Assembly: GCA_963922205.1 (NCBI GenBank)
Contig: CAWUHX010000167.1
Coordinates: 124,001 to 188,000 of the forward strand
Length of the DNA stretch: 64,000 nt
Direction of reading: 5' to 3'
Origin: Romanomermis culicivorax
Lineage: Eukaryota > Nematoda > Enoplea > Mermithida > Mermithidae
Each line of letters starts with the position of its first letter. Position 1 is the first letter of the stretch. Below the pieces are notes generated by a model, which saw only the letters and a program-made list of their open reading frames with translations, was not told the origin of the DNA and did not search any database. A program made the position numbers and the translations under genes. Shown piece after piece: positions 1 to 14,100 of this stretch.

Positions 1-560
1 GACTTGATTTCAGTAAAAGTTTGTTTGTAGAACGCTAGATAAGCATTAGGCAGATAATTGCGAGTGATACAATAATGTCTATCAGAAAAAGTGTTCACCT
101 CAAATGCCCTGGGAAATATACAGTTCTGAGCATAAGTGTAACAGATCTCTGAGGCTAGGTGGGGTAAGTGCCTGGTCGAGGTTAGCCGATTCAGCTTATC
201 TTCGAGAGGGGATCTGGAGTAACTCACCAAAACGAAATTTTAATCTTAAAAGTTGCTAGACATGAGTAAAGTCCAAAAATATCCATAAAAAGATTGTTTA
301 TAGCGCGAAGTATCAATAAACTTGATTTTTCATTTTTTTGATCAAAATTAGCCGTTCCAAGAATACAATTTTGGTGATTTAAACAATAAAACTATGCCAT
401 AGCTATTTTCGAGCCAATTTGAAGCAGAATCCGCAAGTAGAATAGATAATGCATGAAAAGCTTACCCCCACTCAATTGGACGGGGCATCATTCTTCTGCT
501 GTGCATTTCCCGATTCCAGGTATCCTGTCGGCACATCTTAAGAGGGGAGGTCAAGAAAAC
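1..560. other. TOR intron or unassigned AT-rich sequence
   Basis: No exon, repeat end or RNA gene is recognised. TOR should continue leftward, so this is probably intron. The expected next TOR block after VIRYSDSQFRE (an EFLFQQL-like segment) was not found here or in 1731-2182. Confidence 0.4.
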
Positions 561-1730
561 CATACATGTAATGGAGCTACGAAGTCTGAGGGGCAGTGTT
601 TTTTTCTGCAACCAACTTTCTGCACAGTGCAGAATAGCCAAAAAAAGTTTCTGCACTGCGGTTTTCTCCTGTTACCACTGTTTTTTCCCACAGTCCTTTT
701 TCCCAAATGGTAAAAGGGGTCAAATTTTTTCCCCATTTTCCCCAAGTCGTTTTTCGCTTAAAAATGCTCATAGACGCTTTTTTGAGCTTTTTCAAATCTT
801 CTGGTGTTTTAAGAGCAGTTAATTTATTAAAATTGAGGAAAAAATTGAAATTTTCGAGTTTGATCGAAGTCTAATCTACAATCATTGTGGAACAAATTTT
901 CTAGCAAACTATCCAAGAGCAAAATGACTATGAATTACATGAGAAATCGATAGTCAAGTCCTCTATGAAGACAGGTGAGAGCCCAAAAAAGATATCAATC
1001 TTTCCTTCGAGAAGCGCCGGAAAATTTTTTTAGGTATTGACATTCTGCGACGCTGGAAAATCTTTCCCGAACATTTATTTCAAGAATTAGATTCGAATTC
1101 TGTGCTCATAAGTCGTAATTTCTGGAATTTTATTTTATGAAAAATTTTAAAACCAGTAATTTATTCGCAAACTCTCATGAACTTGGCCGAAAAGATGAGA
1201 GTAAGACGAGTAGAAATTTCCGAAAACTATTTCCATGAAGCTTTTGAATTAATTTTATGTTAATAAAGGAATGGTCGCCTGAAAAAGTTTAGAAACTTGA
1301 CGTATTGATCTTTCTCAAAAAATTTATCAAGGAAAAATGCGAATCTACATTAAATATCGAGATAAAATATCGAAGCCTATCAATTAAGACATGAGATAAT
1401 ACATTTAAGATGATGAAAACTATTATAGATAGACATGCTAAAAGTCGCGCCTGAGCTAGGTAATACATAATAACGATTATTAAAGTTCGCGCTGGAACAT
1501 TTTGAGATTACGACCTTCTAAAATGCACTAAAATGCATCTTTTCTGTATCCGATCCCCAAAATTTTCTTCCCCAAATGGGAAAAGAGCCCAAAATCTTTT
1601 TCCCTTTTGCGAATTTTTTTCCCAAAAAAGCACGATTTGGGGGAAAAAACAGTGCCTGTTACAGCACAATAATAATGAAAAAAGTCACTTGACACACCCC
1701 AGTGAGGGTATCCCCCCAATAACATGTATG
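561..1730. mobile_element. Split CATACATGTAA-family element interrupted by later insertions
   Basis: The left end at 561 reads CATACATGTAATGGAGC and the right end at 1730 reads CCCCCCAATAACATGTATG. These are the two ends of the poly-G MITE family described below. Most of the middle is foreign, including the hAT element at 676-1654. Flanks (AAGAAAAC and AATTAAAT) match only partly, so this is an old copy or the pairing is wrong. Confidence 0.45.
676..1654. mobile_element. hAT-like non-autonomous element, 979 bp, perfect 8-bp target duplication
   Basis: Terminal inverted repeats CACTGTTTTTTCCC and GGGAAAAAACAGTG are flanked on both sides by CCTGTTAC (668-675 and 1655-1662). Eight-base duplications with CA.TG-type ends point to the hAT superfamily. 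No transposase reading frame remains. A decayed copy of the GCGC hairpin module sits near 1012-1020. Confidence 0.82.
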
Positions 1731-2182
1731 AATTAAATCATGGCATGTGATGATCCCTCATTAGAGGGCGAGGTTCTCATAGCACTTACACTCTTAATTA
1801 CATGCATGATCTGAAGTTTGATAAATTTCAGAACAAACAAATCCGAAATGGTGCGAGGCCAGATTACCTTATTGATTCAATGCAATTCTCTGCTTGTCCA
1901 TATCAGTTATAGTTTCGGAGATCAGGTACAGCAAAAATTCCAATTTTTAAGCACATTTATGCAAAGTTCAGAGTAAAAAATGCCAATGCACAAAACTGGA
2001 TAGTGAAACATTACTCAGATTTTTGTGGGCTATCGATCGCACTTTAAAAAATATTATTTATCGTGTTCGATAATAAATTAAATTGAATGGAAATAAATTT
2101 TAGATGAATCTAGTTGAAAAAAAATTGAAGAAAAATTGAAATAGAAATGAATATAGCGAGAATACATCACGAAGTTCCTCAC

Positions 2183-5100
2183 TTCTCTAAACTGCGAATC
2201 AGAATAACGAATAACTTTTAAAAGATTCGGCATGACTTGGTCGATATATGGTAGGCATTTCGACCCCAATGATTTGAACATAAACATCAACGACTGAACA
2301 ACAACAGTATGTTGCTGGCATAAAGACGGATCGGACAAAATTTGCATCAAGTTCGCTATGGCGAACGCGGGATAAAATTCTTCCAACGTGCATTTTTCCC
2401 AATGAAACCACTGAACAATTTCTTAATCAAAATAGGGTCAAAATGAAAACATTTAGTTGTCAAATGGGTACTGTGGCCGAAAAAAATATTAGTCTTCCGA
2501 CAGCCATAGAGTCAGAGGAAAATGTGAAAGAAGGCTGACATCCTCCATTAATCTCGAATTTTACAGCTCAATTTTTTCCAAATTTCGGTCTCTTCTGACT
2601 GATTCTTACCTCCATACGAATAATATGGGGTGGGAATTTGCCAAGCCCGAGTTCTGATTTTCCTTCGCCCAAAATTCCCAAACCCTCTCCCGTATCATCC
2701 GACCCCCTACAGATACCGTTCACTCCGTAATCTAAAGAAAGAAATATGTATCATTGAAATTTGTATTCCTTCGAAATGCAGTATTTCATGCATTCAATTA
2801 AACTTTCCATTATCGTACTACTCCGTTTTCCATGTCCTCCTCTGTCGTTGGTTTGTTATTTGAATTCGGTCCCTTCTTAAAGCAGAACGCATAATTTTAT
2901 AAACTTGTAAACCCATCGGATGTGTGGAATATGCTTCTCAACATCCAACAATGCTCACGTTTTTGAATCTTACCGACTCGATCGAAGTCGGCAAGATGTG
3001 CCCAATCCACTCGATGGAGAAAAATTTGAAGCGGCTCAATGAAATCGATAATCGAATTTCCATCAAGGTTGATTACAATTTATTTTTGGCTATCGTAAAT
3101 ATGATCGTCGATCAAGAATGTCATGAATTCGAGGAAGCCAGAAGCCGATATTGAAACAACAACTTAGCTCACGTGCGAGATGCATTCTTTTATTTGCTGA
3201 CTTCGTTGCTTCATTTTCGTATTATGTTTTTTTTCTATTTTTCTTCTCTTTTAGCACAATAAATACGTAGGCAGTAGTAGAGAAATTTAGGAGTATAGTT
3301 CAACTTTGGGTTCAACTAATCACTGTTTAGACGTGATGCGAGTGCAGATCCATCGTTTTTTCCAAAATCCGCTTTTTAGACGTACATGTCCGCCACAAAA
3401 TTTCCGAAGTTGGACAAAACCGTTGAAAAATTTGGAAATATTCGCCATCCGTCAAGTGGACGTGAGGAGAGCGAATTCCGCATCCACGGTTTAGACCAAA
3501 ATATCCGCCAAGAAAGTGCGAATTCGGCATCCGCTGTTTAGACAGATGTTTTGTTGCATCCGCCGTTTAGACCAAAATATCTGCGCGGATAGTTTTGAAA
3601 TAGCGGATTGAAATTTCGATTAGCCGTTAAGACCAGGAAAAAGTGGATTCTGTATCCACCAACCGTATCCGCTGTCCGCCGATTAGTTGTACCCTCAAAT
3701 TTTTCAAAGGTATGAGAATCCCGGAATTATCGCCCCTTACCATATTCCCACTGGTTCTCATCCCCCTCTCATTTAATCTATCAGTTCTTTCATTAATTTG
3801 AATACATTTTCACATTTTTTCTTTAGTTCTGCTGTTTTCGCCACATTTAATTTTCTCCTCACCAACCATGTAACAAAAACCTTACAGTATTAAATGTAAG
3901 CTTACCCTGTCTGGCATCCTTAGTATCTTTGGACTCCGGCATAGACAAAGCAAAACTTAAAGTCTCTACGGACTGACTGGAGCTTGAAGTTCTCATTGAA
4001 TAAAGCCTTTGTTTGTAGGGATCTAGAGCTCCGATAAGCCCCAATATCCGAATAACCTACATGAAAACACCCTAGAAAAATATAGTTTAAAAAGAAATGT
4101 GTATGCATGTAATGCATACTTCGTGACGAATAGATGTTATTTGCTCCGTTTTCAATATTCTAAACAACGTTGGTAACAAATCGGGGTGTTTTTCGTAAGG
4201 TTCGACCACGTATCCTGTGTTTTGTACTAGTTGGCATAAAGTCCAGAGTGCAACCTTCAAAAGGCGTACACGACTGTAGAATGAGTAAGATGATTACTCT
4301 TCGCCAACGAACTTCTCTTTTTTCTAGCGAATTTGGATCTTGCATGAATTCGATTAACAAGGGAGTCAAATTTTCTTGCTCTTTTATAAAATCCAAGCCA
4401 CCCACATTCACTAGTTCACCTAAGGCGTGCAGAACATTGATGATAACATCCGTTTGATTAGGAGCCGTGGAATTTAATTTGTCGACCAACACCTGAAGCA
4501 GAAGATAATCCATACATACTAACGGAGGAACGTTTCCAGTGAAAATGCTGAATTCAGTCATTTAATAGTGCATTCGATAGCCCAAAACTAGCTGAGTAAT
4601 GAGGCACAAGGCGTTCTTTTCAACGGATCTTTTTTACATCATACTCTATATAAACGTTCTCAATAATGGTAAATTCGCTTATAGCTGATCTTAGCAACCA
4701 AAAGAGCATAAGAAACGAAAATGCGTTCGATCGAAAGATCGTTCCACGAAGTGCAATACTGTCCGGTATATCGACTTCCTACCTGTGATATTCTCCAATT
4801 AAGCATGTATTTCAGCAAAATCCCTGAGGTCAGATTGATGCGTACTTGTACGCTACTTTTATGGAAATTTTAATGTAAATAACGCCCGCTGGGAAAAACG
4901 ACATATGTAACATTATCCAGCTCGCATTGAGCTATAGAATGCACTATAACTTTCCCCCATACATGTAATTGGGGGGGGGGAAGTGCTATGGGAACCCCCC
5001 CCCCAGAAATCGTCGACCATATGGCTAGCCATTGGATTGGGCGACCGCCCCCCCCAGGATTTTCCAATCCTATGGCTAGCCATATGGTAGCCCTAGGGAC

Positions 5101-8100
5101 CCCCATACTTTTGGTCGGAAAAATACTGAAAAATATTAATTTTTTGATGAAAAATGTCCATTTTTGAACAAAAAATGGTCAAAAACGTCAATTTTCTCGG
5201 CGCTTCGCGCCATAAGTACATATTTTATCATTTTTTAGACAAAAATTACTACTTTTTAAACCGTTTTTCGACATTTTTCATGAAAAAAATCGATTTTTTT
5301 TCCCTTCAGGACCCCTCCCCCCAAAATTTTGGGAATTACTGACCCCCGGCCCCAAAAAAGTGCTGCAACCCCTCCCCCCCAGACCTCGGAGCTCCGTTAC
5401 ATGTATGCTTTCCCCATATAGGAATTTCCACCGAGAAACGTTCTTTCGTAAAATTTAACGCCTTCAGAAAGATTTTAATGCAAGTTGTAAAAGTAGTAAA
5501 AAACTGTAAAATATGGTACGATATTGATGGGTTTCGAAAACATAGTCGTATGAAAAAGAAATAAAGAATTAGAAACTATTACGGCAAGCAATAAGTTGTT
5601 AAGAGAAATCTAACTTTAAGAGTCGACGGCACATAAGGTTTCATGAATTTTGGAGCGCTGAAAATTAGTTGAGACAATAATTTAGCACTTCGTTCCTCGT
5701 TTCGATTTAACCCATTGAAATTCAATTCGTTGAGAATCTAAATTGAGAAAAATTGATATCGTGATTTTAAAAAAGAACTTATCGAACCTAAATCGGTCAT
5801 TGAAAATCGTTCGATGATACCCGTTACTGAAGATAATGCAGATTTCTACTTCGTTTTCGACAAATCAAACGATTACAAGAAAAAAATATAGAACATATCT
5901 CACAGAACTGAAGTGAGCTGTTTTTCATTTGCCTATTTCTGGTTTAGCAGTGAAGCTTCCTTACACTAAAACAAATTAATATCCATCGGAAGTTATCGTG
6001 AAAAAGTTAAAATAGAAATACCGAAGTCTGTTTTTCTTGAAATGCTTTTAAATGATAAAACTGAAAGATGTTTTACTAAACTATATTTCGAATAGGATTG
6101 GAAACTTGTGAGGATACTCGACGAACGTGTAACGATTTTTCAAGTAAAAAGTACCACAGTAAGAGCTTAGTGTAAACGATTTCGACGAAAGCACTAATTT
6201 TTTTCGTCTATTAATTTATAAACTTTTAAAAGAGACTACAAATTTAACTTTACCCTACTTGTATCAATACACGCCTTAAGACTGGCATGATTATTGCCGG
6301 ATTGACCTCGCTCAATTTTCCGAGCGAACAGACGACAAACTGTCGCATTTCGAAACTTTCATCTTGCAATGCGACGAAAATTAGTTGTAAAATTTCTGCT
6401 TGAGCCAAATGTATGTAATAGATATCGTCCGCCATCAAAGAACGTAAAACGCAAAGTCGAACTTCTTGATCTAGGAATACTTATGCACTTCATGGCCTAT
6501 CTAATTTTTTAAAAGTTTTTTAATGTGTTAGCTATATACACCATATAGGTATAGGCAAGGTACGCTAGCTAGTTTTTTAACGCGTAAGGTATATACAACG
6601 TGCATGTATACGCGAAGTACAAAATAGTGTAAACTGATGTTAGTGTAAAGACCGCTCCCACAGTAAGGTGAATTAGGGGTGTGTTTACCTACTTAATTCT
6701 TAAAGATCATTTATACTTGCTTTTTTCGATGGAACGGAACGGATCACCAAAAACTTGAAACGTTCAGCCTAAAAATCCGCTTTCGATCAGAAAGGATAAC
6801 TGCGATTTTCTAGAAAATGACCGGCAGTAACCTCGAACCGAACGGAACGAAAATTTCCTTTTCGCTCGGTAACATTGTGTCGATTGCATTCTGTTCCATT
6901 CCGTTCCATCGGAAAAGGCAAGTATAAATGACCCTTTAGGCTTAGGCTTAGGGCTGAGCGAAGCGGAACCATGTAGGCGAGGCGGGCGCCTAGCACCCGC
7001 CCCATTAGGTTTTTTTCCTGCATTTACTGGATTATACATTGGAGTTTACACTTTGATACTTACAGTGCCAAAAGATTTTTTATGGTGGGTATGCTCAGTT
7101 TTGCTGCTTACCATGACATTAATCTACGACCTTCGAGACTTTAAGTTAGAAGATCTCTACTTCTGAGCAACACCTGGTGAAGACACCGCAATATCACGGT
7201 GCCAAGAACGAGATTTGTTATGGCAGTATCCACAATGCTGAACCTGCGGTCAGCTTATGATTTCTCGTGGCCCAGCAAGATTGCTAAGACGTATGTCTCT
7301 GAAGCGTACACAGTGTAAAATAATGTTGGTGTAAAGATGACTATGTGCACTGAAGTAAGGGGAAGTACAGTATAGTGCCTTGTCAATTATCTACTAAATT
7401 CTTAAGCTTAGGCTTAGGGCAGAGAGGAGCAGAGCCACACAGGCGGGTGTGTAGTGCCCATCTTCTTGGGGGTTTTTCTGCATTTACTGGATTTCACATT
7501 TTACACTGTCAAAAATATTTTTAGGGAGGGTGGTGGGGGATGGAGGCGCGAAACCTTGCTCGTGTTCCTTACATATTCAAAAACTAGCTAGCGTACGTAG
7601 CCTGTACATACACGCTGTATATACTTTACACGTTGAAAAACTAGCAGCGTATGTTGCCTAAACATACATGCTGTATATACCTTAAACGTTAAAAAACTTG
7701 GAAAAAATTCAATAGGCCGTAAAGTGCATAAGTGGCGTACGGCGAATAGTAGCTCAACTATTCGAAACATGAAGTGAGAAATGCATTGACGAGAAAAAAA
7801 TATACAAGACATGATTGGATAAAAAAACTGGCTGAATAACTAGGAAATTGTATTATACATCTTAGTTAAAACTCTAATGGCGAAGACCGCAAAATAAATC
7901 TTTAGAAAACTTGTTCTTACAGAGAATTTCCATTTGCAAACATTATAATAATTAGCAGCAAATATAACTCACTTTTGTCGGTTACGCACAAAGCCATGAG
8001 CTTATTCATTATTTCACGAATTAATTCCAATGCCGCCTTTTCCTTATGTTTAAAAGGCTCGTTGTTGAATATCTTTATAAAAGGCGACAATAATAGAACC

Positions 8101-11100
8101 ACAGTTCTTGTTGCTGTCAATCTTATTTCAATAAACTTCGACTCCAAATATCCCTAAAACTTGGAGTTGACAAATATTTATCCAATATTTTGATTCCTTA
8201 TAGCTGTTTCTTACCGCCGTTATGAATTTCAAAAAAGATTCAGTCACGTAACGGGAAAATTCGAATTTCGACAGCGTATTCAAGGCTAAAATTGTCAGTT
8301 GCGGATCGGAAACAAGTACGGGAGTCGAAGGTAATTCTATGGGACGCGGGAAATCTAGAATGTTTGGCGGCGATTTTTGGATAAGTATAATTGACAACTG
8401 CTTGTGCAAGCCGTCTTCAACGTCCCGTTTGAGCTCGGGGATCTGCTTTACAATTTCATTCAAGGCAATTACAAGGTTGTAACTGAAAAAATAAACAGTC
8501 TAGAGATGCTGACAACAGAGAAATGGTGAAAAACGACATAAATTTCACCTCAATCCTGAAGTTAAAACTTGATCAATAATTGATCTTATATAAGAGAAAG
8601 TTTCGATGCCAACGTATTTTGTCAGCAAAGTTAGGCAATTGAAGATAAACGGATCACTCGACGTCATTTGTTTTTTCCTGTAAAGAAGAGAAAATAAGGG
8701 TGATATTTTATTTTTCATCATGTTTCAGATATTACTTGAGCGTATCTTTTGTCGAGGCGATGGAAAGCCGTATCTGTTCGAAAATTCGAGGCAAAAATGG
8801 CGATAATTTATCTTGTACAAAGACAGCGATGAAACCGATAGCGTTGAAAGCATTCATTTTTTCTTTGGATGTTACCAACACGTGAAGAATAAAAGTTACG
8901 GAATCTTCCAAGTATCTAAAACTCGATGCAGCATGATGAATTGTAATAGAGGAAAAAATTATCTGCGCGGAATGGAGCCCATAATTTTTCAATCAATACG
9001 TAATTTCAATACGTAAATAGGTAATGACATACTGGTGTGATCAATTATTGATAATAGAACGTACGTTTAGACAAGAGAGAAATCAAATAATTCTAACAGA
9101 ACATCTTTCGCGAAAAGTTTACTTTCGAATCCAATTCAAGTTGAATTATTTTTTCCACATTAATTGATAATTAAGGGAAGGTTTTTTAGGCCAATTAGGA
9201 GCCATGGCTCCTAAAAGTTCCGGTTGGCTCCTAAAAATTTAGCGGCACAAGCCGAATTGGATTGTAAAAATTATAGATTAATGACCTTTTTGATTAGTAG
9301 ATTCCTGTACGGAGATGATTTTTATGCATTTTGAAATAGAAAATACCAAAAATTTTCCCGCGCTTCGCGCCGGATTTCAAATCATTTATGATTCGTAGTA
9401 TCATTCTGTTGTGCGGTTATAAAATGTCGGCCTAGTTTATGCTTATAGCTTTTAAAAATCAGCATGTCATGGGAGAATGTTTGACCTTATATTGTTTTTT
9501 CGCGTATTTGACAAAAATCAAGGTTTTTCTAGATTGTTTTTACAAAATCGTTTTGTAGTGCTTTAGAATTTTCGGTTATCATGAACATAACTTTTTGCAT
9601 TTGAAAAATGATTGAAACCTCATCGGCATGGGAAAATGGCAAATTTTCTTGCTATCTGAAAAAGCCATCCAGATTCTTTGTTGCTTGCCTAATTCTTGAG
9701 TTTTAGTTTGCCAGACTGAAAATACATTGAATTCACTGAAAAATTGGGCACATTTCACGCAGGGAAAAGATATTTAAAATATTCATTTTCCAACGCTATA
9801 GAATATCAAAACCAAAATTTTCTTCTGGTGCTAAGAGCCGGAAATAATTATCAATATTTAAGTTGAAGTAAAATACCTATCGCGCTTTTTTATGCTACAA
9901 ATCATTTGAAAACTTTTTGATAAATAATTATGATTGGTACTGGCTCCAGATATATCAGATTGAAAATGAAGGAAAAATGTTTAACCTCTTTTGCCAACCC
10001 AATGATGAAAAGATCATGATCGATTATCGGTAAATTCAGAAGAATGTGCTGAAAACATGAAATTTCCGACATTTTAGAAACCTAGAAATCACAAAAGTTC
10101 CGAACAAGTTACTCTAGTCAACCTTTTGATTTTTTTTCTCCAAAACTCTGGAAATTCAGTTTGACGCGAACTGAATGAAATACAAGGGATATGATTTTTA
10201 ATCATTTTCTGATCATTTGGCGAATTTATCAGTTTTAGATTGAGCAACTGAAAATTTATGTGTGCAACCAAATTTCTCCCCAATTTACAGATCAACCTGG
10301 CTTGTGCGAAAAAAACCCGAGCCTGATAATTATGTGTGTGATTACGAATGTATTCAAAATGATTGATCTGTTATGTGAGCTTCTATAGAGATTTTGAAGA
10401 GTGTTTTTGACTAAATTTGATGAAAAAACTGTTTTTTACTACCACATTTATTTACAAACTTTTTAGTTTTGGCTTGTTGAAATTCCTATTGGCCTGTAAA
10501 ATTTTTACCTTAGGAGCCAAATGGCCTGTCGAGAAAAAACCAAAAAAAAACTGAATTAGGGTGTCATCATTGAGTTAAATAATTTTTCGACACGAAAATT
10601 CGTAATTTGAAAACTCACTTTTCTATAAACGAATCACGATTGAAAGCAGCTAACCGCGGCAAAATTTCCAACAAAATTTGTTGATTGAACATTTGTTTAT
10701 TCCATCGACATTTAAGTACGCTATTGGTAAGCTTCAAAAAGATATAACACGTTACACAAAATTCAAACTTTAAACAGAAAATTTACTCACAGCATCGTAA
10801 TTTTCTACGACGTATTTACGACACGTTCTGCTTACGAAGCGCGCCTTTTTTCTAGGCGCTAATAACCAGTTGTATACATTTTCCACGTCTTTGTGATTGA
10901 AAAATCTTTGACTTGTCATTGAACAGACAATCTTGAAAGTTAACAGACAACTTTGCTGAAGCACTACAGTTAAATTCCGTCTTGATAGTTGGATATGCAC
11001 AGAAAGATTTTTAACGTGTTAAGCGTATTTTTTATCTAATGTCGCGTTGTTTTTTCATGTAATTATTTGAAATTTTATACCATGCACAGAGGCCCAAATT

Positions 11101-14100
11101 GAAGAAAGTGTATAAAACGGGGTAAGAGTAAAAGGAATATGTATGGTAGAATCGTAGGCTAAGGCTGAGTAATGTTCGAGTTATATCGCGGGTAAGATCA
11201 TAGGTTAAGTAATTAAAGACTGTCCGTAGAAAAATAACCTACGATTTTATCTATATCGAATTACAGAAATTGCGTAAGGTTAGGTAAAAATTCGGTGAAA
11301 AAGACAAGAAAACCTGCGATTTTACCCTGATAGTAGGTTTATATTGAAAGGAAGCCTATATTTTCCATGTGAAGATCGACTTTGATTGATTTTTTGTATG
11401 CTGTCGATGTGCTGCAGTTAAGGTGAATATGGTGCTAGCGATGGCAATGACGAGTAGCACAAAAATTCTTATTTTTCGATAGTGCATTGATGCATTGATC
11501 ATCACTGCACACATTTCAGTACAATAGTCCTTGCATAAATCAAGGACACTAGCGTGCTCTTTTAGATGAATACCTTTTTCAGCTACATTGATACTCGATA
11601 GTGCAGGAGTTTTCAAACACATTTATGGCTTTTGATGCTCTATCGAAATGAAAGAAAATTGATTTTTGACAACAAAATTTTGATGTGCGAATCTGATTAA
11701 AATTATGACATTTGATGAAGATCAAAGCTTGAATCATCTTCCAGAAAATAATGCATCAGCTGAAAAAATGATTCTACAAGGCTCTAAAGTAATAAGCAAA
11801 TACCGCTTGTGCCAAAACAACTGAAGTATACAAAGAGTTAGATCCTGAATCGAGGCGTCTTTTTACTGATTCCTCTAAGAACATAGAATAAAGATGATTG
11901 GCTGCACATAATCATTAATAGTTTGAGAAGTGAGCATCAATATGAGTGACGGCTTTTCTGAGTGGCTGTCCCAGGGTATTCAATGCAATCAAAAAGTACA
12001 GTAAGTTCATAACTTCAACGCATAAAGAGTAATTGTAAATATCGGGAATTAATCGAGCGATTATCCTGTTTATCAGGTACTGACTGCCGTGGGTGGTAGT
12101 TTTATAAAAAATAGTACATAACGGTCAGAAAATTCGATTGCGAGCGTCTCATTCCTGAATACAATACAGTAAGAAGTGGGAACTATAGCTGGATGACTGC
12201 AGTTAAAGTAGCACGAGCGGATGACTTACATACTCCAGGAACTAACGCGTGATCATTAGACATTCTTTTGCGTGATATTTCCTTCTTTAGACATGCGTGA
12301 TTTGATACAGAAAAGTGAAAAATTATTTTTAAACAAAATTTTGAAGGAATCTACCCTCCAAAAATTGCAGGCGGTGTCCCTTCAGCACTAATTTAATTCA
12401 TATTGAGCATACTTTTTCGTAATCATCCGCCACGTTGTTATTATCCAACATATTTTCGACCTCATGACGGATTTTCTGAAAAGATGCGCACACTAAATAC
12501 TCATGAAGATGCTAAAGGATCAGGCATCGTGTTAAGTCATTTTTTTCAAATTAAAAATTGGAAAGGAGCAATTCGAACTCGTGGTAGTAATTGGAATATA
12601 GATTAGCTAATGAAATCTTAATGCATGATAGAATTGCGGGCATTCATCAGAGCTTTTTCTCAAATTAGAACTCACCTCTCCATCAAGGTTAGAAATAATA
12701 AGTAACTCATTTATTATCAGTAGAGCACTGTGAGCCTTGTCTTCTCGAAGATTAGCCGCCACAGTTTCGTTGCAACTTTCTTCGAAACATTTTCTAGCTT
12801 CATCGTAGCAAAGCTAAGACGAATGAATAAATGAATTAAGAAACTTGTCGACTAAGCATAACAATAGCTTACTTTGTACCAATGATCTCTCTGCTGTTGT
12901 TTAGTTTCACGTTGCAATGTTACAATTAAGGCAGCACGCAAAGCTACTATGGCTTGTTCTCTAATTACAGGCTTAGAAAGCACATATGAATATCACACAG
13001 GCTAATTAAAAGAAAAGAAGAAAAGACTTATGTGATATCTTACTTTTGAATCTTTGATCGCATTAAAAATCGAATCATAAAACTGATGGATGTGCTGAAA
13101 AAACAGCGTTGGAGTTGCTTGAGCAATTTCCTTTAAGACTAAAACCTAAAAACATGATAACAATTTGTTAACTATTCTCCATCTAAAATTACACAAAGCA
13201 GAAAGATCAATCGAACTACTTATAAAATCGAAAGGTTCGACACGTTCTGTGGGTGAATACACAACTTGTGATCACTGTTCAGTAATTATCATTGCTTTGT
13301 CTAATGGGTTAAATTTTGCATCACATAAAATGGAAGCAGTTTGTGTTATAATCAAAAATCTGAAAATTACTGCGGCAACACGGCGACTTTCGTTTTTCTC
13401 GGCAAATTGTAACGATTCGAAGCAACGTTTAATTTCGAAATTGACGTACTGTGTTATGTAAGAGCCGTAGGAGAGGGCCAAATGACCGACAGCCCTGGCG
13501 GCCAATTCCACGACGCCGATGTCGGGATATTGAAAAGTTGATCGTAAATAATTCGAAAATCGACTCAATTTTGTACTGGCGATATTTTTATCTTGTTTGA
13601 TTAGGCATACTAAATTTTGGCAAAGTAAAAATGTGTTTATTTTGCCTATATGGATTATACGACAAAGATCATAAGACACAAATTTTTGTTGCACAGTTAT
13701 ACAGGTAATTATAACAGACGCATGAAATTTTTGCCGATAAATTTTCACCACTGCCCCTTATGCGGGTAGCTTATCAACTAAAGCAAATTTCAGTAATTCC
13801 ACTACATAGAATTTGTCTACAACATAAACAGATTTTGGTCGGTCCTCAAAAATCTATTGTCAAATTCAGTCCTAAAACACATTTATTAGCTTGCCCATCA
13901 TATAAATTCCGCCTTTCCGTTCGTTGGGATCGCTACTATTCAACAAATCGGATATAGTCTTATCGCAATGGTCTAAGAACAGCTGTACATCGTCGGCACT
14001 TTTCTCCGCTAATTCGCCGGAGAGGTAACTATGAATAAAAAAGGGTATTAAAAGGAGGAAGGAAAAGAAATAGTATGAAATAATTCCAAGTTCTAACTAA

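Noticed and set aside
2584-2650. Candidate small TOR exon ending at a GTAAGA donor near 2610
   Set aside because: The translation does not resemble the expected LLVNMG segment in any frame and the phase is not supported.
4970-5000. Poly-G/poly-C runs as sequencing artefacts
   Set aside because: The runs recur at the same internal positions in five copies with clean target duplications, so they belong to the element, though exact run lengths may be unreliable.
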